Assembly: GCF_027938815.1 (NCBI RefSeq)
Contig: NZ_CP115913.1
Coordinates: 1,584,001 to 1,648,000, forward strand
Direction: 5' to 3'
Origin: Oceanirhabdus sp. W0125-5
GTDB taxonomy: Bacteria; Bacillota; Clostridia; Clostridiales; Clostridiaceae
DNA length: 64,000 nt
The notes beneath the pieces are model-generated. The model made no database searches, was not told where the DNA came from, and saw only the letters and a program-made list of their open reading frames with translations. Numbering within the stretch: the first letter of the stretch is position 1; each line of letters begins with the position of its first letter. The position numbers and the translations under genes were made by a program. Below are positions 1 through 8,978 of this stretch, piece after piece.

Positions 1-834
1 GGATTTTTAATTATTGCCTTTTTAGAATTTGCATATATGAGAAAGTATTTTAACAGCAATAGTAAAAATTATAAGGACTGCCTACATTATTTTGCAGATC
101 ATAAGAAAATATTCTTTTGTAATCTCTTATATACACTAGGACTATATATTCATAATTTTGTTTTTTGGACTCATCCATCACATATTATTGTTGCAAAAAG
201 TTATGTAAGTATGCAGAGTTATGATATGGCATCCTGTCTCGCTATGTTTACTAATATATCAACAATTATAATATTTACAGTTATGGCAGAAACGAACTTC
301 CATAATAAATATCAGAAGTATAATGAAGCGGTTATAGGAAAAACATGGAAGGATATAACTGTAGCTAAAAAAAGTTTGTTTAGATTACTAGTACAACAAG
401 TAAGTCATTTGGCTGGTATGCAAGCTATAATAACAACTACAATATTTTTTATAGCAATTATATTAATGCCTAATTTAGGATTTGGGGGCAGTGTCTTAGC
501 TATATATCCATCTTTAGTATGTGCGTTCTTTGCAATATTTCTTATGTATTGCAACATAATCTATATGTTTTATTTTAATGATAATACAGGTGCAATGTAT
601 ACAAGTATAATATTCTGTGTTTGTGTTCTATTAGGAAGTATTTTTTCAATAAGGTTATCTGAATCTTTATATGGGTTAGGTGCATTTATTGGAGCTTTCA
701 TAGGATGGTCATTTAGCTTTTATAGAATAAAGTATATGGAAAAACATTTTGATGAGCATATTTTCTGCAAAACTAGTATTCTTAGAAAAAAGGTAGGGAA
801 GATGCCTGAATCTAGAGTTTATGTTAGAAAGTAA
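1..834 (+). CDS. pelG: PelG-like exopolysaccharide transporter, C-terminal part (5' end outside window)
   Basis: The reading frame is open from base 1, so the protein starts upstream of the window; 277 residues are visible of a family usually about 450 long. It is a hydrophobic, multi-pass membrane protein. The segment with LGLYIHNFVFW, and the later stretch where an aromatic/Asp-rich loop (YFNDNTGA) precedes the last two membrane helices, resemble PelG, the membrane transporter of the Pel polysaccharide machinery. A short basic tail follows the final helix. The genes after it are glycosyltransferases and flippases, which fits an exopolysaccharide locus. The other pel genes would lie upstream and cannot be checked here. 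Family assignment is from recalled pattern, so a different polysaccharide exporter remains possible. Confidence 0.7.
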   Translation, partial: GFLIIAFLEFAYMRKYFNSNSKNYKDCLHYFADHKKIFFCNLLYTLGLYIHNFVFWTHPSHIIVAKSYVSMQSYDMASCLAMFTNISTIIIFTVMAETNFHNKYQKYNEAVIGKTWKDITVAKKSLFRLLVQQVSHLAGMQAIITTTIFFIAIILMPNLGFGGSVLAIYPSLVCAFFAIFLMYCNIIYMFYFNDNTGAMYTSIIFCVCVLLGSIFSIRLSESLYGLGAFIGAFIGWSFSFYRIKYMEKHFDEHIFCKTSILRKKVGKMPESRVYVRK

Positions 835-883
835 GGGGTAAAAGGTAAAGATAACATCCATAATGTTTAGGGGAGTAAGGAGT

Positions 884-1873
884 ATGAAAATTTCAATTAT
901 CGTTCCAGTTTATAATGTGGAATTGTATTTAAGGAAATGTGTGGATTCTATATTGAACCAAACAATAGAAAATCTAGAAATAATTTTAGTGAATGATGGA
1001 TCTAAAGATAGATCAGGAGCTATTTGTGATGAATATAAGAAAAAAGATCATAGAGTAATTGTAATTCATAAGGAAAATGGGGGACTTTCTTCAGCTAGAA
1101 ATGCTGGGATAAATGTAGCTACTGGAGAACTTATAGGTTTCATTGATAGTGATGATTGGATAGAACCAGATTATTATGAAATTTTGTATGATGGAATTAT
1201 AAAAAACAATGCTGATATTTCAGTTATGCATTTAACAAAAGTTACTAACCATGAGAAAATTGAATTTGAAACTATGGGAAAAAAAGAATGGGTGAACTTT
1301 ACCCGTCATAATGCAATGGAAAGGTTTTTTGGTGATAATTTTATTGGATATTCAGCATGTAATAAGCTATATAGAAGGAAGCTTTTTGAAGGGATAAGAT
1401 ATCCAGAAGGAATGATAATGGAAGATAAGGCGACTACTTATAAACTTATTCATAAAGCTAATTCAGTTGTTGTTAATTTATCATGTAAATATCACTATTA
1501 TCTTAGAAATGACAGTATTATGCAATCAAATTTTAATAGGAAAAAATTTGATTCTCTTGAAATCCATATAGAGCAAATTGAATTTGTTGATAGATATTAT
1601 CCAGAATTTAAGGGGCTGATACGTGGAAGATTTGCTTATGAAGCCTTTAGATTATTACTTATGATGATAAAGAGTAATTATAGTGAAAAATCGGATTTTA
1701 ATAGATGTCAAAAAATTATTAAAGATAATATAAGATATGTTATGAAGGAAAAAAGAATGGGTGTACATCATAAAATTTATATTTTAATAGCTTACCTTTT
1801 TCCATATGCACCTTTTATATTAGCAAAAAGTAAACTCTCTTCAAAGATATTAAAAAAAATGAAAATAGCATAA
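884..1873 (+). CDS. GT2 family glycosyltransferase (EpsJ-like)
   Basis: The protein has 329 residues. The N-terminal GT-A fold is clear: SIIVPVYNVELYLRKCVDSI, then a VNDGSKDRS nucleotide-binding motif, then the DSDD motif (around residue 90) that binds metal and sugar nucleotide. It should transfer a sugar from a nucleotide donor to a lipid-linked acceptor at the inner face of the membrane. The C-terminal half is variable and lacks clear membrane helices apart from a hydrophobic patch near the end. I chose the ATG at 884 because AGGGGAG at 869-875 lies 8 nt upstream; an ATG at 863 in the same frame has no ribosome site. Two related enzymes, at 4688 and 7985, are in the same locus. Confidence 0.88.
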   Translation: MKISIIVPVYNVELYLRKCVDSILNQTIENLEIILVNDGSKDRSGAICDEYKKKDHRVIVIHKENGGLSSARNAGINVATGELIGFIDSDDWIEPDYYEILYDGIIKNNADISVMHLTKVTNHEKIEFETMGKKEWVNFTRHNAMERFFGDNFIGYSACNKLYRRKLFEGIRYPEGMIMEDKATTYKLIHKANSVVVNLSCKYHYYLRNDSIMQSNFNRKKFDSLEIHIEQIEFVDRYYPEFKGLIRGRFAYEAFRLLLMMIKSNYSEKSDFNRCQKIIKDNIRYVMKEKRMGVHHKIYILIAYLFPYAPFILAKSKLSSKILKKMKIA

Positions 1874-1915
1874 TTCATATGAAGGTGAAAAGTTAAATAG
1901 AAAGTTGGGTTGTAG

Positions 1916-3460
1916 ATGAATACTCAGTCGAGAAAAATTAACTCAATAAGAAATATAATTGTGGGAGTTATTAATCAAGTTTCAATTCTAATCTTAAATA
2001 TAGTGGCAACAAAAGTGTTTATTAGTGAATTAGGAACTGAGTTTTTAGGTATTAATGGATTGTTTTCGAATTTTTTTGTTTTATTATCATTCGCAGAATT
2101 TAGTATAGGTACAGTTATGGTGTATAGCTTGTATGAACCAATAGCAATGGGAGATACCAAAAAGATTGCTACTATACACAGTTTTTTTAGAAAAATATAT
2201 ATGCTCATGTCTTTAATCATTGCTTTTGTTGGGACATTACTTATTCCATTGCTTAAATTTATTGTAAACACTGAAGTAGCTATAAATAATATAGTATTAT
2301 ATTATTTATTATTTTTGATAAGCATGGTTATTTCTAATATGATTGCATATAAATCTAATTTGATAATTGCAGACCAAAAGAGATATATAGTAGGATTATA
2401 TAGATTTTTCTTTAATGTAATTGCTGTTATACTTCAGATTATTTATCTTATAGCTACAGCAAATTTTACTCACTATTTAATAATAGCTTTAGTAAAAAAC
2501 GTGATGTATAGCTTTTTTGTATCAAGAAAGGCCAAAAGGTTATATCCTTTTATTAGTAATGAAGATAATCATACAAACATAAATAAAAAAGAAAAGAAAC
2601 AAATGCTTAATAAAATCAAAGAAGTTTTTGTTTATAATTTTGCAAATTCAGTACATACTGGAACAGATAATATAATAATTTCAATGATTGTTGGAACAGT
2701 ATGGGTAGGATATTATTCAAATTATTATGCAATAATTGCTGGAGTTATGGGTTTAGTTGATGCTGTTTACACCGCTATATCCGCTAGTGTTGGGAATCTC
2801 ATTGTTAAAGAAAATGTTGAAAATCAGTACAAGCTATTTAAAATAACAGAATTAATAAATTTCTGGATTGCAGGGTTCACAACAACTTGTCTATATATTT
2901 TATTACAAGATTTTATTATCTTATGGATTGGTGAAAAGTATTTGCTTGATTGGAGTATATTAATTATCTTAGTATTAAACTATTATATATTTTGCATCAG
3001 GAATACTATAAGAGTTTTCAGATTAGCTGCGGGTATGTTTGAAAAAGTAAAAATAGTTGTATCTATTGCAGCTGTTATAAATATAGTTTTATCCATAGTA
3101 TTGGGGACTAGGTATGGGGTATTTGGTATTTTACTAGCAACTACAATTACCGCGTTATCAACTTATTATTGGTATGAGGCAAAATTATTAATGGAAAATA
3201 AATTTGGATGTTCTGTAAAGATATATTTTAAAGGGCAAATTAAAAGTTTTTCATTAACTATAATAAGTGTATTTATAACGTCACTATGCGTCAGTATAAT
3301 TAATGAGGTTACAATTAGTACCTTTATAATCAAAATGGCAATATGTTTAGTTGTGCCAAACATAATTTACTTCTTTGTCTTAATTAGAGAAGAGGAAGTT
3401 AAACAGGTATTTATGATGTTTATCAGAAATTATAAAGGCTTAGTAAATAGAAGAACATAA
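1916..3460 (+). CDS. Polysaccharide flippase (MOP/Wzx-like), copy 1
   Basis: This 514-residue, highly hydrophobic protein has about 14 predicted membrane segments and the N-terminal pattern of the polysaccharide transporter (PST) branch of the MOP superfamily, including KVFISELGTEFLGINGLFSN. It should flip lipid-linked oligosaccharide across the membrane. It is a close paralogue of the protein at 5800: the two share long identical stretches such as LLATTITALSTYYWYEAKLL (one substitution) near the C terminus. The ribosome site is weak (only GAAAGTTGGG-like sequence upstream), and the same weak context precedes the paralogue, which suggests a duplicated unit including the translation start. Specificity for a particular glycan cannot be read from sequence. 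Confidence 0.85.
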   Translation: MNTQSRKINSIRNIIVGVINQVSILILNIVATKVFISELGTEFLGINGLFSNFFVLLSFAEFSIGTVMVYSLYEPIAMGDTKKIATIHSFFRKIYMLMSLIIAFVGTLLIPLLKFIVNTEVAINNIVLYYLLFLISMVISNMIAYKSNLIIADQKRYIVGLYRFFFNVIAVILQIIYLIATANFTHYLIIALVKNVMYSFFVSRKAKRLYPFISNEDNHTNINKKEKKQMLNKIKEVFVYNFANSVHTGTDNIIISMIVGTVWVGYYSNYYAIIAGVMGLVDAVYTAISASVGNLIVKENVENQYKLFKITELINFWIAGFTTTCLYILLQDFIILWIGEKYLLDWSILIILVLNYYIFCIRNTIRVFRLAAGMFEKVKIVVSIAAVINIVLSIVLGTRYGVFGILLATTITALSTYYWYEAKLLMENKFGCSVKIYFKGQIKSFSLTIISVFITSLCVSIINEVTISTFIIKMAICLVVPNIIYFFVLIREEEVKQVFMMFIRNYKGLVNRRT

Positions 3461-3498
3461 GGAGCTTAATAAGTATTTTTGTTTTGGAGGATTTTACT

Positions 3499-4590
3499 AT
3501 GGAGGAATGTATCAAAAAAAGATATGAATTTATCGACTTGTTAAAGGCAATTGCCATTTTTTTCGTTGTTATTTATCACTACAATAATTTATCAATAAAT
3601 TTCTTAGAAACTCAAAAGCAAGTTTCATATTTAAATTATTTTTTTAAATCAATTTTTAGCACTTGTGTTCCAATTTTTTTCTTTCTAAATGGTGCTTTGC
3701 TTTTAAATAAAAACTTTAATTTAAAAAAACATATCTATAAATTAATAACTATTATTTTTATAACAGTAATTTGGGGAATTATAACTTTACTTATTTTAAT
3801 GCCAATAAAAAATGAATATATGTCTCTATTTGAGTTTGTAAAAAGTTTAGTGACCTGGAAGCCACACTGGATTAATCATCTATGGTTTTTGCAAGCACTG
3901 GTAGTTATTTATATTTTTTTCCCGTTAATTAAAAAGACATATGACAGTGAAGTTAATAATCTGTATTTTTTTCTAATAATTGCTTTTATAATGACTTTTG
4001 GAAATGTCTTTTTATCAAATTGTGCTAATGTTTTAGAATTTATAATAGGTAAAAACTATTTAAGAGGGAATATCAACTTTTTCGATGAGTTTAATGCATT
4101 TAGAGGTATATATGGATATTCAATTGTCTACTTTATTTTAGGTGGATTATTTTTTAAATATAAAGAAAAATTTCATGAAAAGAAATGGGTAATAAGATCA
4201 ATTTCAACAATTGTTATTTCTATGGTGATTCTAACATTGTACGGTGTGTTAATGTCAAAAAGTAATGGTGAAATTTACGATATTGTATGGTATGGATATG
4301 ATACAATACCAACATTATTTATGGTAATTGCCCTATATATTTTAGCTTTAAAATATAAAGGAAATCATAAAGTTTTTAAGTTAATCAATATTACAGGTAA
4401 AAATTCTCTTGGTATTTATTTTATGCATATGTTCTGGGGGAGTCTATTTATAAAATACTTTGAAAGATTTCCTTACTCTCATAATATTATAACTAATCTA
4501 TTGTTTGCATTATTTGTTCTTTTGATATCTTTATTATCAGTTTTGTTATTAAAGAAAATTCCAGTTGTGAAGAAATTGTTTGTTCTTTAA
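3499..4590 (+). CDS. Acyltransferase family 3 membrane protein (polysaccharide O-acylation)
   Basis: This 363-residue protein has about ten membrane helices. The start YEFIDLLKAIAIFFVVIYHY is the hallmark of acyltransferase family 3 (OafA/NodX/WecH type), which moves acetyl or succinyl groups from the cytoplasm onto glycans. The conserved His sits at the end of the first helix. I chose the ATG at 3499 because GGAGG at 3486-3490 lies 8 nt upstream; an in-frame TTG at 3484 lies within that site. It lies between a flippase and a GT2 gene, so it probably decorates the polysaccharide made by this locus. Confidence 0.85.
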   Translation: MEECIKKRYEFIDLLKAIAIFFVVIYHYNNLSINFLETQKQVSYLNYFFKSIFSTCVPIFFFLNGALLLNKNFNLKKHIYKLITIIFITVIWGIITLLILMPIKNEYMSLFEFVKSLVTWKPHWINHLWFLQALVVIYIFFPLIKKTYDSEVNNLYFFLIIAFIMTFGNVFLSNCANVLEFIIGKNYLRGNINFFDEFNAFRGIYGYSIVYFILGGLFFKYKEKFHEKKWVIRSISTIVISMVILTLYGVLMSKSNGEIYDIVWYGYDTIPTLFMVIALYILALKYKGNHKVFKLINITGKNSLGIYFMHMFWGSLFIKYFERFPYSHNIITNLLFALFVLLISLLSVLLLKKIPVVKKLFVL

Positions 4591-4687
4591 TTAAAAATTA
4601 TAATTTAGATAACAATACATTTAATCTATTTGAATAAATCAACTTTTAACGTGGAATCTCTATATTCTAAGATTTTGGAGGAAAGGT

Positions 4688-5749
4688 ATGAAGGTAAGTA
4701 TTATAATACCAATATATAAAGCAGAGAAATATTTAGAGAGATGTTTAGATAGTTTATTGAGGCAGACATATAAGGAGATTGAAATCATTTTAGTAGATGA
4801 TGGATCACCAGATAGCTGCCCATTGATTTGTGATAATTACAAGAAAAAAGATGGTAGAATTAAAGTGATTCACAGTGAAAATTATGGCCAGAGTGTTGCA
4901 AGAAACAAGGGAATGGAATTAGCCTCAGGGGAATATATTTCTTTCGTAGATGCAGATGATGTTTTAGTGGAAGATGCTATAGAAAGATTGATAACTATTG
5001 CAGAAAAAGAAAGATTCGATATTGTTAGCGGAAATTACTTCAGGGTAGATAAGGAAATTAAAGTATCATCAAATGCGTATAGTTCAGGTGAAATAGATAA
5101 ATATGGGTGTAAAGAAAAAAAGAAGAGATATAATTTATTTAAGACATCAAGCTCCTTTGGTTATGTATGGGGGAAGCTGTATAGAAGTTCATTTATAAAT
5201 AAACATAATCTAAGGTTTGATACAGCAAAAAAAGTTTTTATGGAGGATTCTTTGTTTAACTTGAAAGCTTTTTCATTTAACCCTAAGTATTATGTATTAA
5301 ATGAGCCTATATATTACTATTATATTTATGAAGCATCTACATCTAATAAAAATGAAGATGTAACTGAGAAGGCTTTAAAGATGATAGATGATTATGATAA
5401 TTTCTTAATAGTTGAGCATAAATACGAAGAAAATATAGATTTATTTGTACCTCTAGGAGCACGTGTATTTTGCTGGACTATTTTTAAAAAGATACTTTCA
5501 GAGGGGATGTCCTTCAATAATATATATAGTACAATTATTGAGTTTGCAAACAATAAGTCTATAATACGTTTGTTTTCACATAAAAGAGCCCTTAAAGTAT
5601 TATTAAAGCTACCCAGTTTTTTAGAAATAATCTTCTATAGTGTGTGCATTATAGCTTTTAGATTAAAGCTATATAAGCTCATATCATTAATCTTCATATG
5701 CATATATCCTTTAGCTAAAGTATATATAAACAGGACTGTAAAAAGTTAA
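4688..5749 (+). CDS. GT2 family glycosyltransferase
   Basis: The protein has 353 residues with a GT-A domain: VSIIIPIYKAEKYLERCLDS, VDDGSPDSC and the VDADD metal motif around residue 95. A hydrophobic C-terminal segment (about residues 310-345, rich in Ile, Leu and Phe) probably anchors it to the membrane. GGAGG lies 6 nt before the ATG. It is followed by the second flippase, so locus genes alternate as glycosyltransferase then flippase (884/1916 and 4688/5800). Donor and acceptor are unknown. Confidence 0.88.
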   Translation: MKVSIIIPIYKAEKYLERCLDSLLRQTYKEIEIILVDDGSPDSCPLICDNYKKKDGRIKVIHSENYGQSVARNKGMELASGEYISFVDADDVLVEDAIERLITIAEKERFDIVSGNYFRVDKEIKVSSNAYSSGEIDKYGCKEKKKRYNLFKTSSSFGYVWGKLYRSSFINKHNLRFDTAKKVFMEDSLFNLKAFSFNPKYYVLNEPIYYYYIYEASTSNKNEDVTEKALKMIDDYDNFLIVEHKYEENIDLFVPLGARVFCWTIFKKILSEGMSFNNIYSTIIEFANNKSIIRLFSHKRALKVLLKLPSFLEIIFYSVCIIAFRLKLYKLISLIFICIYPLAKVYINRTVKS

Positions 5750-5799
5750 ATATAGAGATTCCAGTACTTTGGAATGTCTACAGAAAGTTGGATTAGTAG

Positions 5800-7338
5800 A
5801 TGAATACGCAATCAAGAGAAGTTAACTCTATAAGAAATTTCGTAGTGGGAGCTATAAGTCAGTTTTTCTTTCTATTCTTAAATCTAGTAACGAAGACAGT
5901 GTTCATTAAGACTTTAGGAACAGAGTTTTTAGGTATTAATGGATTATTTACTAATATATTTGTCCTATTATCATTTGCAGAATTCGGTATAGGGTCGGTT
6001 ATGGTATATAGCTTATATGATCCAATAAGTAAGGAAGATACAGAGAAAATAACTGCTATTTATAGATTTTTTAAGAATATATATATTATAATGTCGGTAA
6101 TTATGATGTTCATAGGAGTATTAATAATTCCTATACTTAAATTTATGGTAAACACAGAAATAGCACTAACTAATATATCTGTATATTATATATTGTTTTT
6201 AATTAGCATTACTATTTCTAATATGTATATATATAAAGCACATCTAATATTAGCAGATCAAAAAAAATATATAGTATCCTTATATCAATTTATATTTGAG
6301 TGTATTGCACTGATACTTCAAATTATTTTTCTTTTACTAACGGAAGATTATACTCATTATTTAATCATCTTTCTTGGAAAAAATATATTGTATAGTTTTT
6401 TTATAGGTAGAAAGGTGAATAGATTATATTCTTTTTTAAAGGATAATACTATAAATAACATTTTAGATATAAAAGAAAAACAGAAGATAATGAACAAGAT
6501 TGGTGAGGTTTTTATTTATAGATTTGCTAGATCATTACTTACTGGGACAGATAATATATTAATTTCAATATTAGTTGGAACTGTATGGGTAGGATATTAC
6601 TCAAATTATGACTTGATAATTGTTGGAGTTTTAAGCTTAGTAACTACATTTTATTCAGGTATCTCAGCTAGTGTTGGAAATCTTATTGCTAAAGAAAGGG
6701 TTGAAAATCAGTATAAGATATTTAATATTATACAGGTAATAAATTGCTGGATTTCAGGTTTCACAACAACTTGTTTATATATTTTGTTCCAAGACTTTAT
6801 TACTTTATGGATTGGTAAAGAATATTTACTTCATTGGAAAATAGTAATTGTAATAGTGTTTAACTATTATCTAATTTGTACTAGAAATTCTATAAAGGTA
6901 TTTAGAATGGCTTCAGGAATGTTTGAAAAGGTTAAGTATATTATGAGTATTGCTGCAATCCTAAATATATTTTTATCAATATTAATGGGTAAATTATTTG
7001 GTTTGTTTGGTATTTTGTTAGCTACTTCAATTACTGCTTTATCAACTTACTATTGGTATGAAGCAAAATTATTAATGGAAAGTAAATTTGGATGTTCTCT
7101 TAAGATATACTTGAAAGGTCAAATAAAAGGATTTTCTTTAACTATAATAAGCATATTCATAACATCCTTATTTGTTAGTCTCATTAATGAAGTTACAATT
7201 AGTACCTTTATAATTAAAGTAGCCATATGTTTAGTTATTCCAAATGTATTTTATTTCATTGCTTTAAAGAGAGAAGAAGAGTTTCAAGTTATATCTACGA
7301 TTATTGTTAGAACTTACAAAAAAATTATAAATAGATGA
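5800..7338 (+). CDS. Polysaccharide flippase (MOP/Wzx-like), copy 2
   Basis: This 512-residue protein is paralogous to the flippase at 1916 along its whole length, beginning MNTQSRE against MNTQSRK and ending with the same conserved C-terminal helices. About 14 membrane segments are expected. The 20 nt before the start codon nearly match those before copy 1 (AGAAAGTTGG, then TAGATGAATAC), so the duplication included the translation signal. A small hairpin with arms ATTCCA/TGGAAT lies at about 5759-5776 between this gene and the preceding glycosyltransferase. Two flippases in one locus could serve two different repeat units, or one may be redundant. Confidence 0.85.
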   Translation: MNTQSREVNSIRNFVVGAISQFFFLFLNLVTKTVFIKTLGTEFLGINGLFTNIFVLLSFAEFGIGSVMVYSLYDPISKEDTEKITAIYRFFKNIYIIMSVIMMFIGVLIIPILKFMVNTEIALTNISVYYILFLISITISNMYIYKAHLILADQKKYIVSLYQFIFECIALILQIIFLLLTEDYTHYLIIFLGKNILYSFFIGRKVNRLYSFLKDNTINNILDIKEKQKIMNKIGEVFIYRFARSLLTGTDNILISILVGTVWVGYYSNYDLIIVGVLSLVTTFYSGISASVGNLIAKERVENQYKIFNIIQVINCWISGFTTTCLYILFQDFITLWIGKEYLLHWKIVIVIVFNYYLICTRNSIKVFRMASGMFEKVKYIMSIAAILNIFLSILMGKLFGLFGILLATSITALSTYYWYEAKLLMESKFGCSLKIYLKGQIKGFSLTIISIFITSLFVSLINEVTISTFIIKVAICLVIPNVFYFIALKREEEFQVISTIIVRTYKKIINR

Positions 7339-7363
7339 TTAATAAAAAAATGGAGGTGAAATA

Positions 7364-7975
7364 ATGAGCAATATTGTATGGATATTGGGGAGTAGTGCAG
7401 TGGGAAAAGAAACCTTTATTAGAAAAATGATAGGAAATAATGATTTAAAGATAATAGAAAAATTAGGTTGGAAGAATAAAGAGATTAACTTTATTGAAGA
7501 ATCTATAAAATATATAGGGCAATATAGAAATGATCCTATTATTTATAGAAGAGATGAAATACTGGATAGAGTAGTTGAGAAGGTAGAAGGAAATAATGAT
7601 AAAGTTATTCTGATAAAAGGACAAGTTGTTGATTTAAAAAATAAAAGATTAAATAAACTTAGAGAGCTATTGCCAGAACATAGACATGAAATATTGTTCT
7701 TACATGCAGACTTAAATATACTATATGAAAGATGTAAAAGTAAAAATTGGTGGAATAAAAAAGACGGAATAGAAGTTGTGAGGAAATGGTTAGTTAATCA
7801 CCAGATAAAAAGAATTAATAAATTAGATGATTTTCCTATTAGAGCTGTTGATACTGGTGGCGATGAGTACAAATTAATAATGTATCCTCCAAGGATAGAA
7901 GAAGAGTTTAAAGTTGATAGTTTTATAAATAAAGTTAAGAAGAAGTACCAGAAAACTAAGAAAACTTATAGATAG
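7364..7975 (+). CDS. P-loop kinase-like protein of the polysaccharide locus
   Basis: The 203-residue protein begins IVWILGSSAVGKETFIRKM, a Walker A (P-loop) variant with GKE in place of GKS or GKT. A second strand ending in LFLHADLNILYERC looks like the lid and sugar/nucleoside-binding region of small-molecule kinases (AAA_33 or adenylate-kinase-like fold). The C terminus is very basic (KKKYQKTKKTYR). GGAGGTGA lies before the ATG, and the next gene follows immediately. I do not recognise a named family. A role in phosphorylating a sugar or a lipid-linked precursor is plausible from position only. Confidence 0.6.
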   Translation: MSNIVWILGSSAVGKETFIRKMIGNNDLKIIEKLGWKNKEINFIEESIKYIGQYRNDPIIYRRDEILDRVVEKVEGNNDKVILIKGQVVDLKNKRLNKLRELLPEHRHEILFLHADLNILYERCKSKNWWNKKDGIEVVRKWLVNHQIKRINKLDDFPIRAVDTGGDEYKLIMYPPRIEEEFKVDSFINKVKKKYQKTKKTYR

Positions 7976-7984
7976 GTGAATAAT

Positions 7985-8977
7985 ATGAGTGAAATAAGCA
8001 TTGTTGTCCCAGTATATAATGTAGAGAGATATTTAAGGAAATGTATTTCTTCTATTTTAGAACAATCATTTAAGGATTTTGAATTGATTTTAGTAGATGA
8101 TGGTTCAACAGATAATAGTGGAAGAATATGTGACGAATATAAGGAAAAAGATTCAAGAATAAAAGTGATTCATCAAGAAAATTCAGGCTTATCTGCTGCT
8201 AGAAATATTGGAATACAAACCTCAGAAGGAAAGTATATAACATTTATAGATAGTGATGACTTTATACATCCAAATATGTTAGAAGTGTTATATAATAATT
8301 TGCATACAAATAAAGCTGATATTTCAATATGTGATTATAATATAGTGTATGAAGATAAGGAAGTAACTAAAGAATTTAGTAACAACAATACCAAGGTATA
8401 CTCTAATATTGAAGCAGTAAAAAAAATAGTTGAGAAAAGCAAAGCAAGTATGATTGTTGCTTGTGGTAAATTATATAGAAGAAATTTATTCTGTGATATA
8501 AGATATCCAGTTGGAAAGTATCATGAAGATGAGTTTGTAACTTATAAGTTATTGTATAAATCAACTAAAGTTGTGGTAACAGATGCAAAGTTATATTATT
8601 ATCTTCAACGGTCAAATAGTATTACTGGAAGCACTTATAGTATTAAAAGGCTGGAAAAACTAGAAGCATTAGAAGAAGGTATTAAGTTTTTTAAAAATGA
8701 AGAGAATAATGAGTTGACTTATCTAGCAGAATTCAGATATCTATTTAATATACAAATTGCCTATTATAGAGTTAAATATGAAATGAATTATAATAAAGAA
8801 ATTATGGATAAGTTGAAAATTCAATATAATCAGAAATTTAGAGAATTTACTGGAGGAAATATAAAAAATATCTCAATAATTAGAAGGATGTTATTAAGAG
8901 TTTTTTATATCTTTCCTAATATATATTGTGGTTTAGTTAGAGCATATAGATATCTCACAAAGTTTAGAGGAGAATAA
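7985..8977 (+). CDS. GT2 family glycosyltransferase (EpsJ-like)
   Basis: The protein has 330 residues with the GT-A motifs ISIVVPVYNVERYLRKC, VDDGSTDNS and FIDSDD. It is most like the enzyme at 884 and has the same GxLYRR segment in the acceptor half. The ATG at 7985 has AGGTGA at 7974-7979 with 5 nt spacing. An in-frame GTG at 7976 directly abuts the previous stop and lies within this ribosome site, so the ATG is preferred. The stop codon is one base from the next start codon, showing tight translational coupling to the DUF4874/DUF4832 gene. Confidence 0.87.
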   Translation: MSEISIVVPVYNVERYLRKCISSILEQSFKDFELILVDDGSTDNSGRICDEYKEKDSRIKVIHQENSGLSAARNIGIQTSEGKYITFIDSDDFIHPNMLEVLYNNLHTNKADISICDYNIVYEDKEVTKEFSNNNTKVYSNIEAVKKIVEKSKASMIVACGKLYRRNLFCDIRYPVGKYHEDEFVTYKLLYKSTKVVVTDAKLYYYLQRSNSITGSTYSIKRLEKLEALEEGIKFFKNEENNELTYLAEFRYLFNIQIAYYRVKYEMNYNKEIMDKLKIQYNQKFREFTGGNIKNISIIRRMLLRVFYIFPNIYCGLVRAYRYLTKFRGE

Positions 8978-8978
8978 A

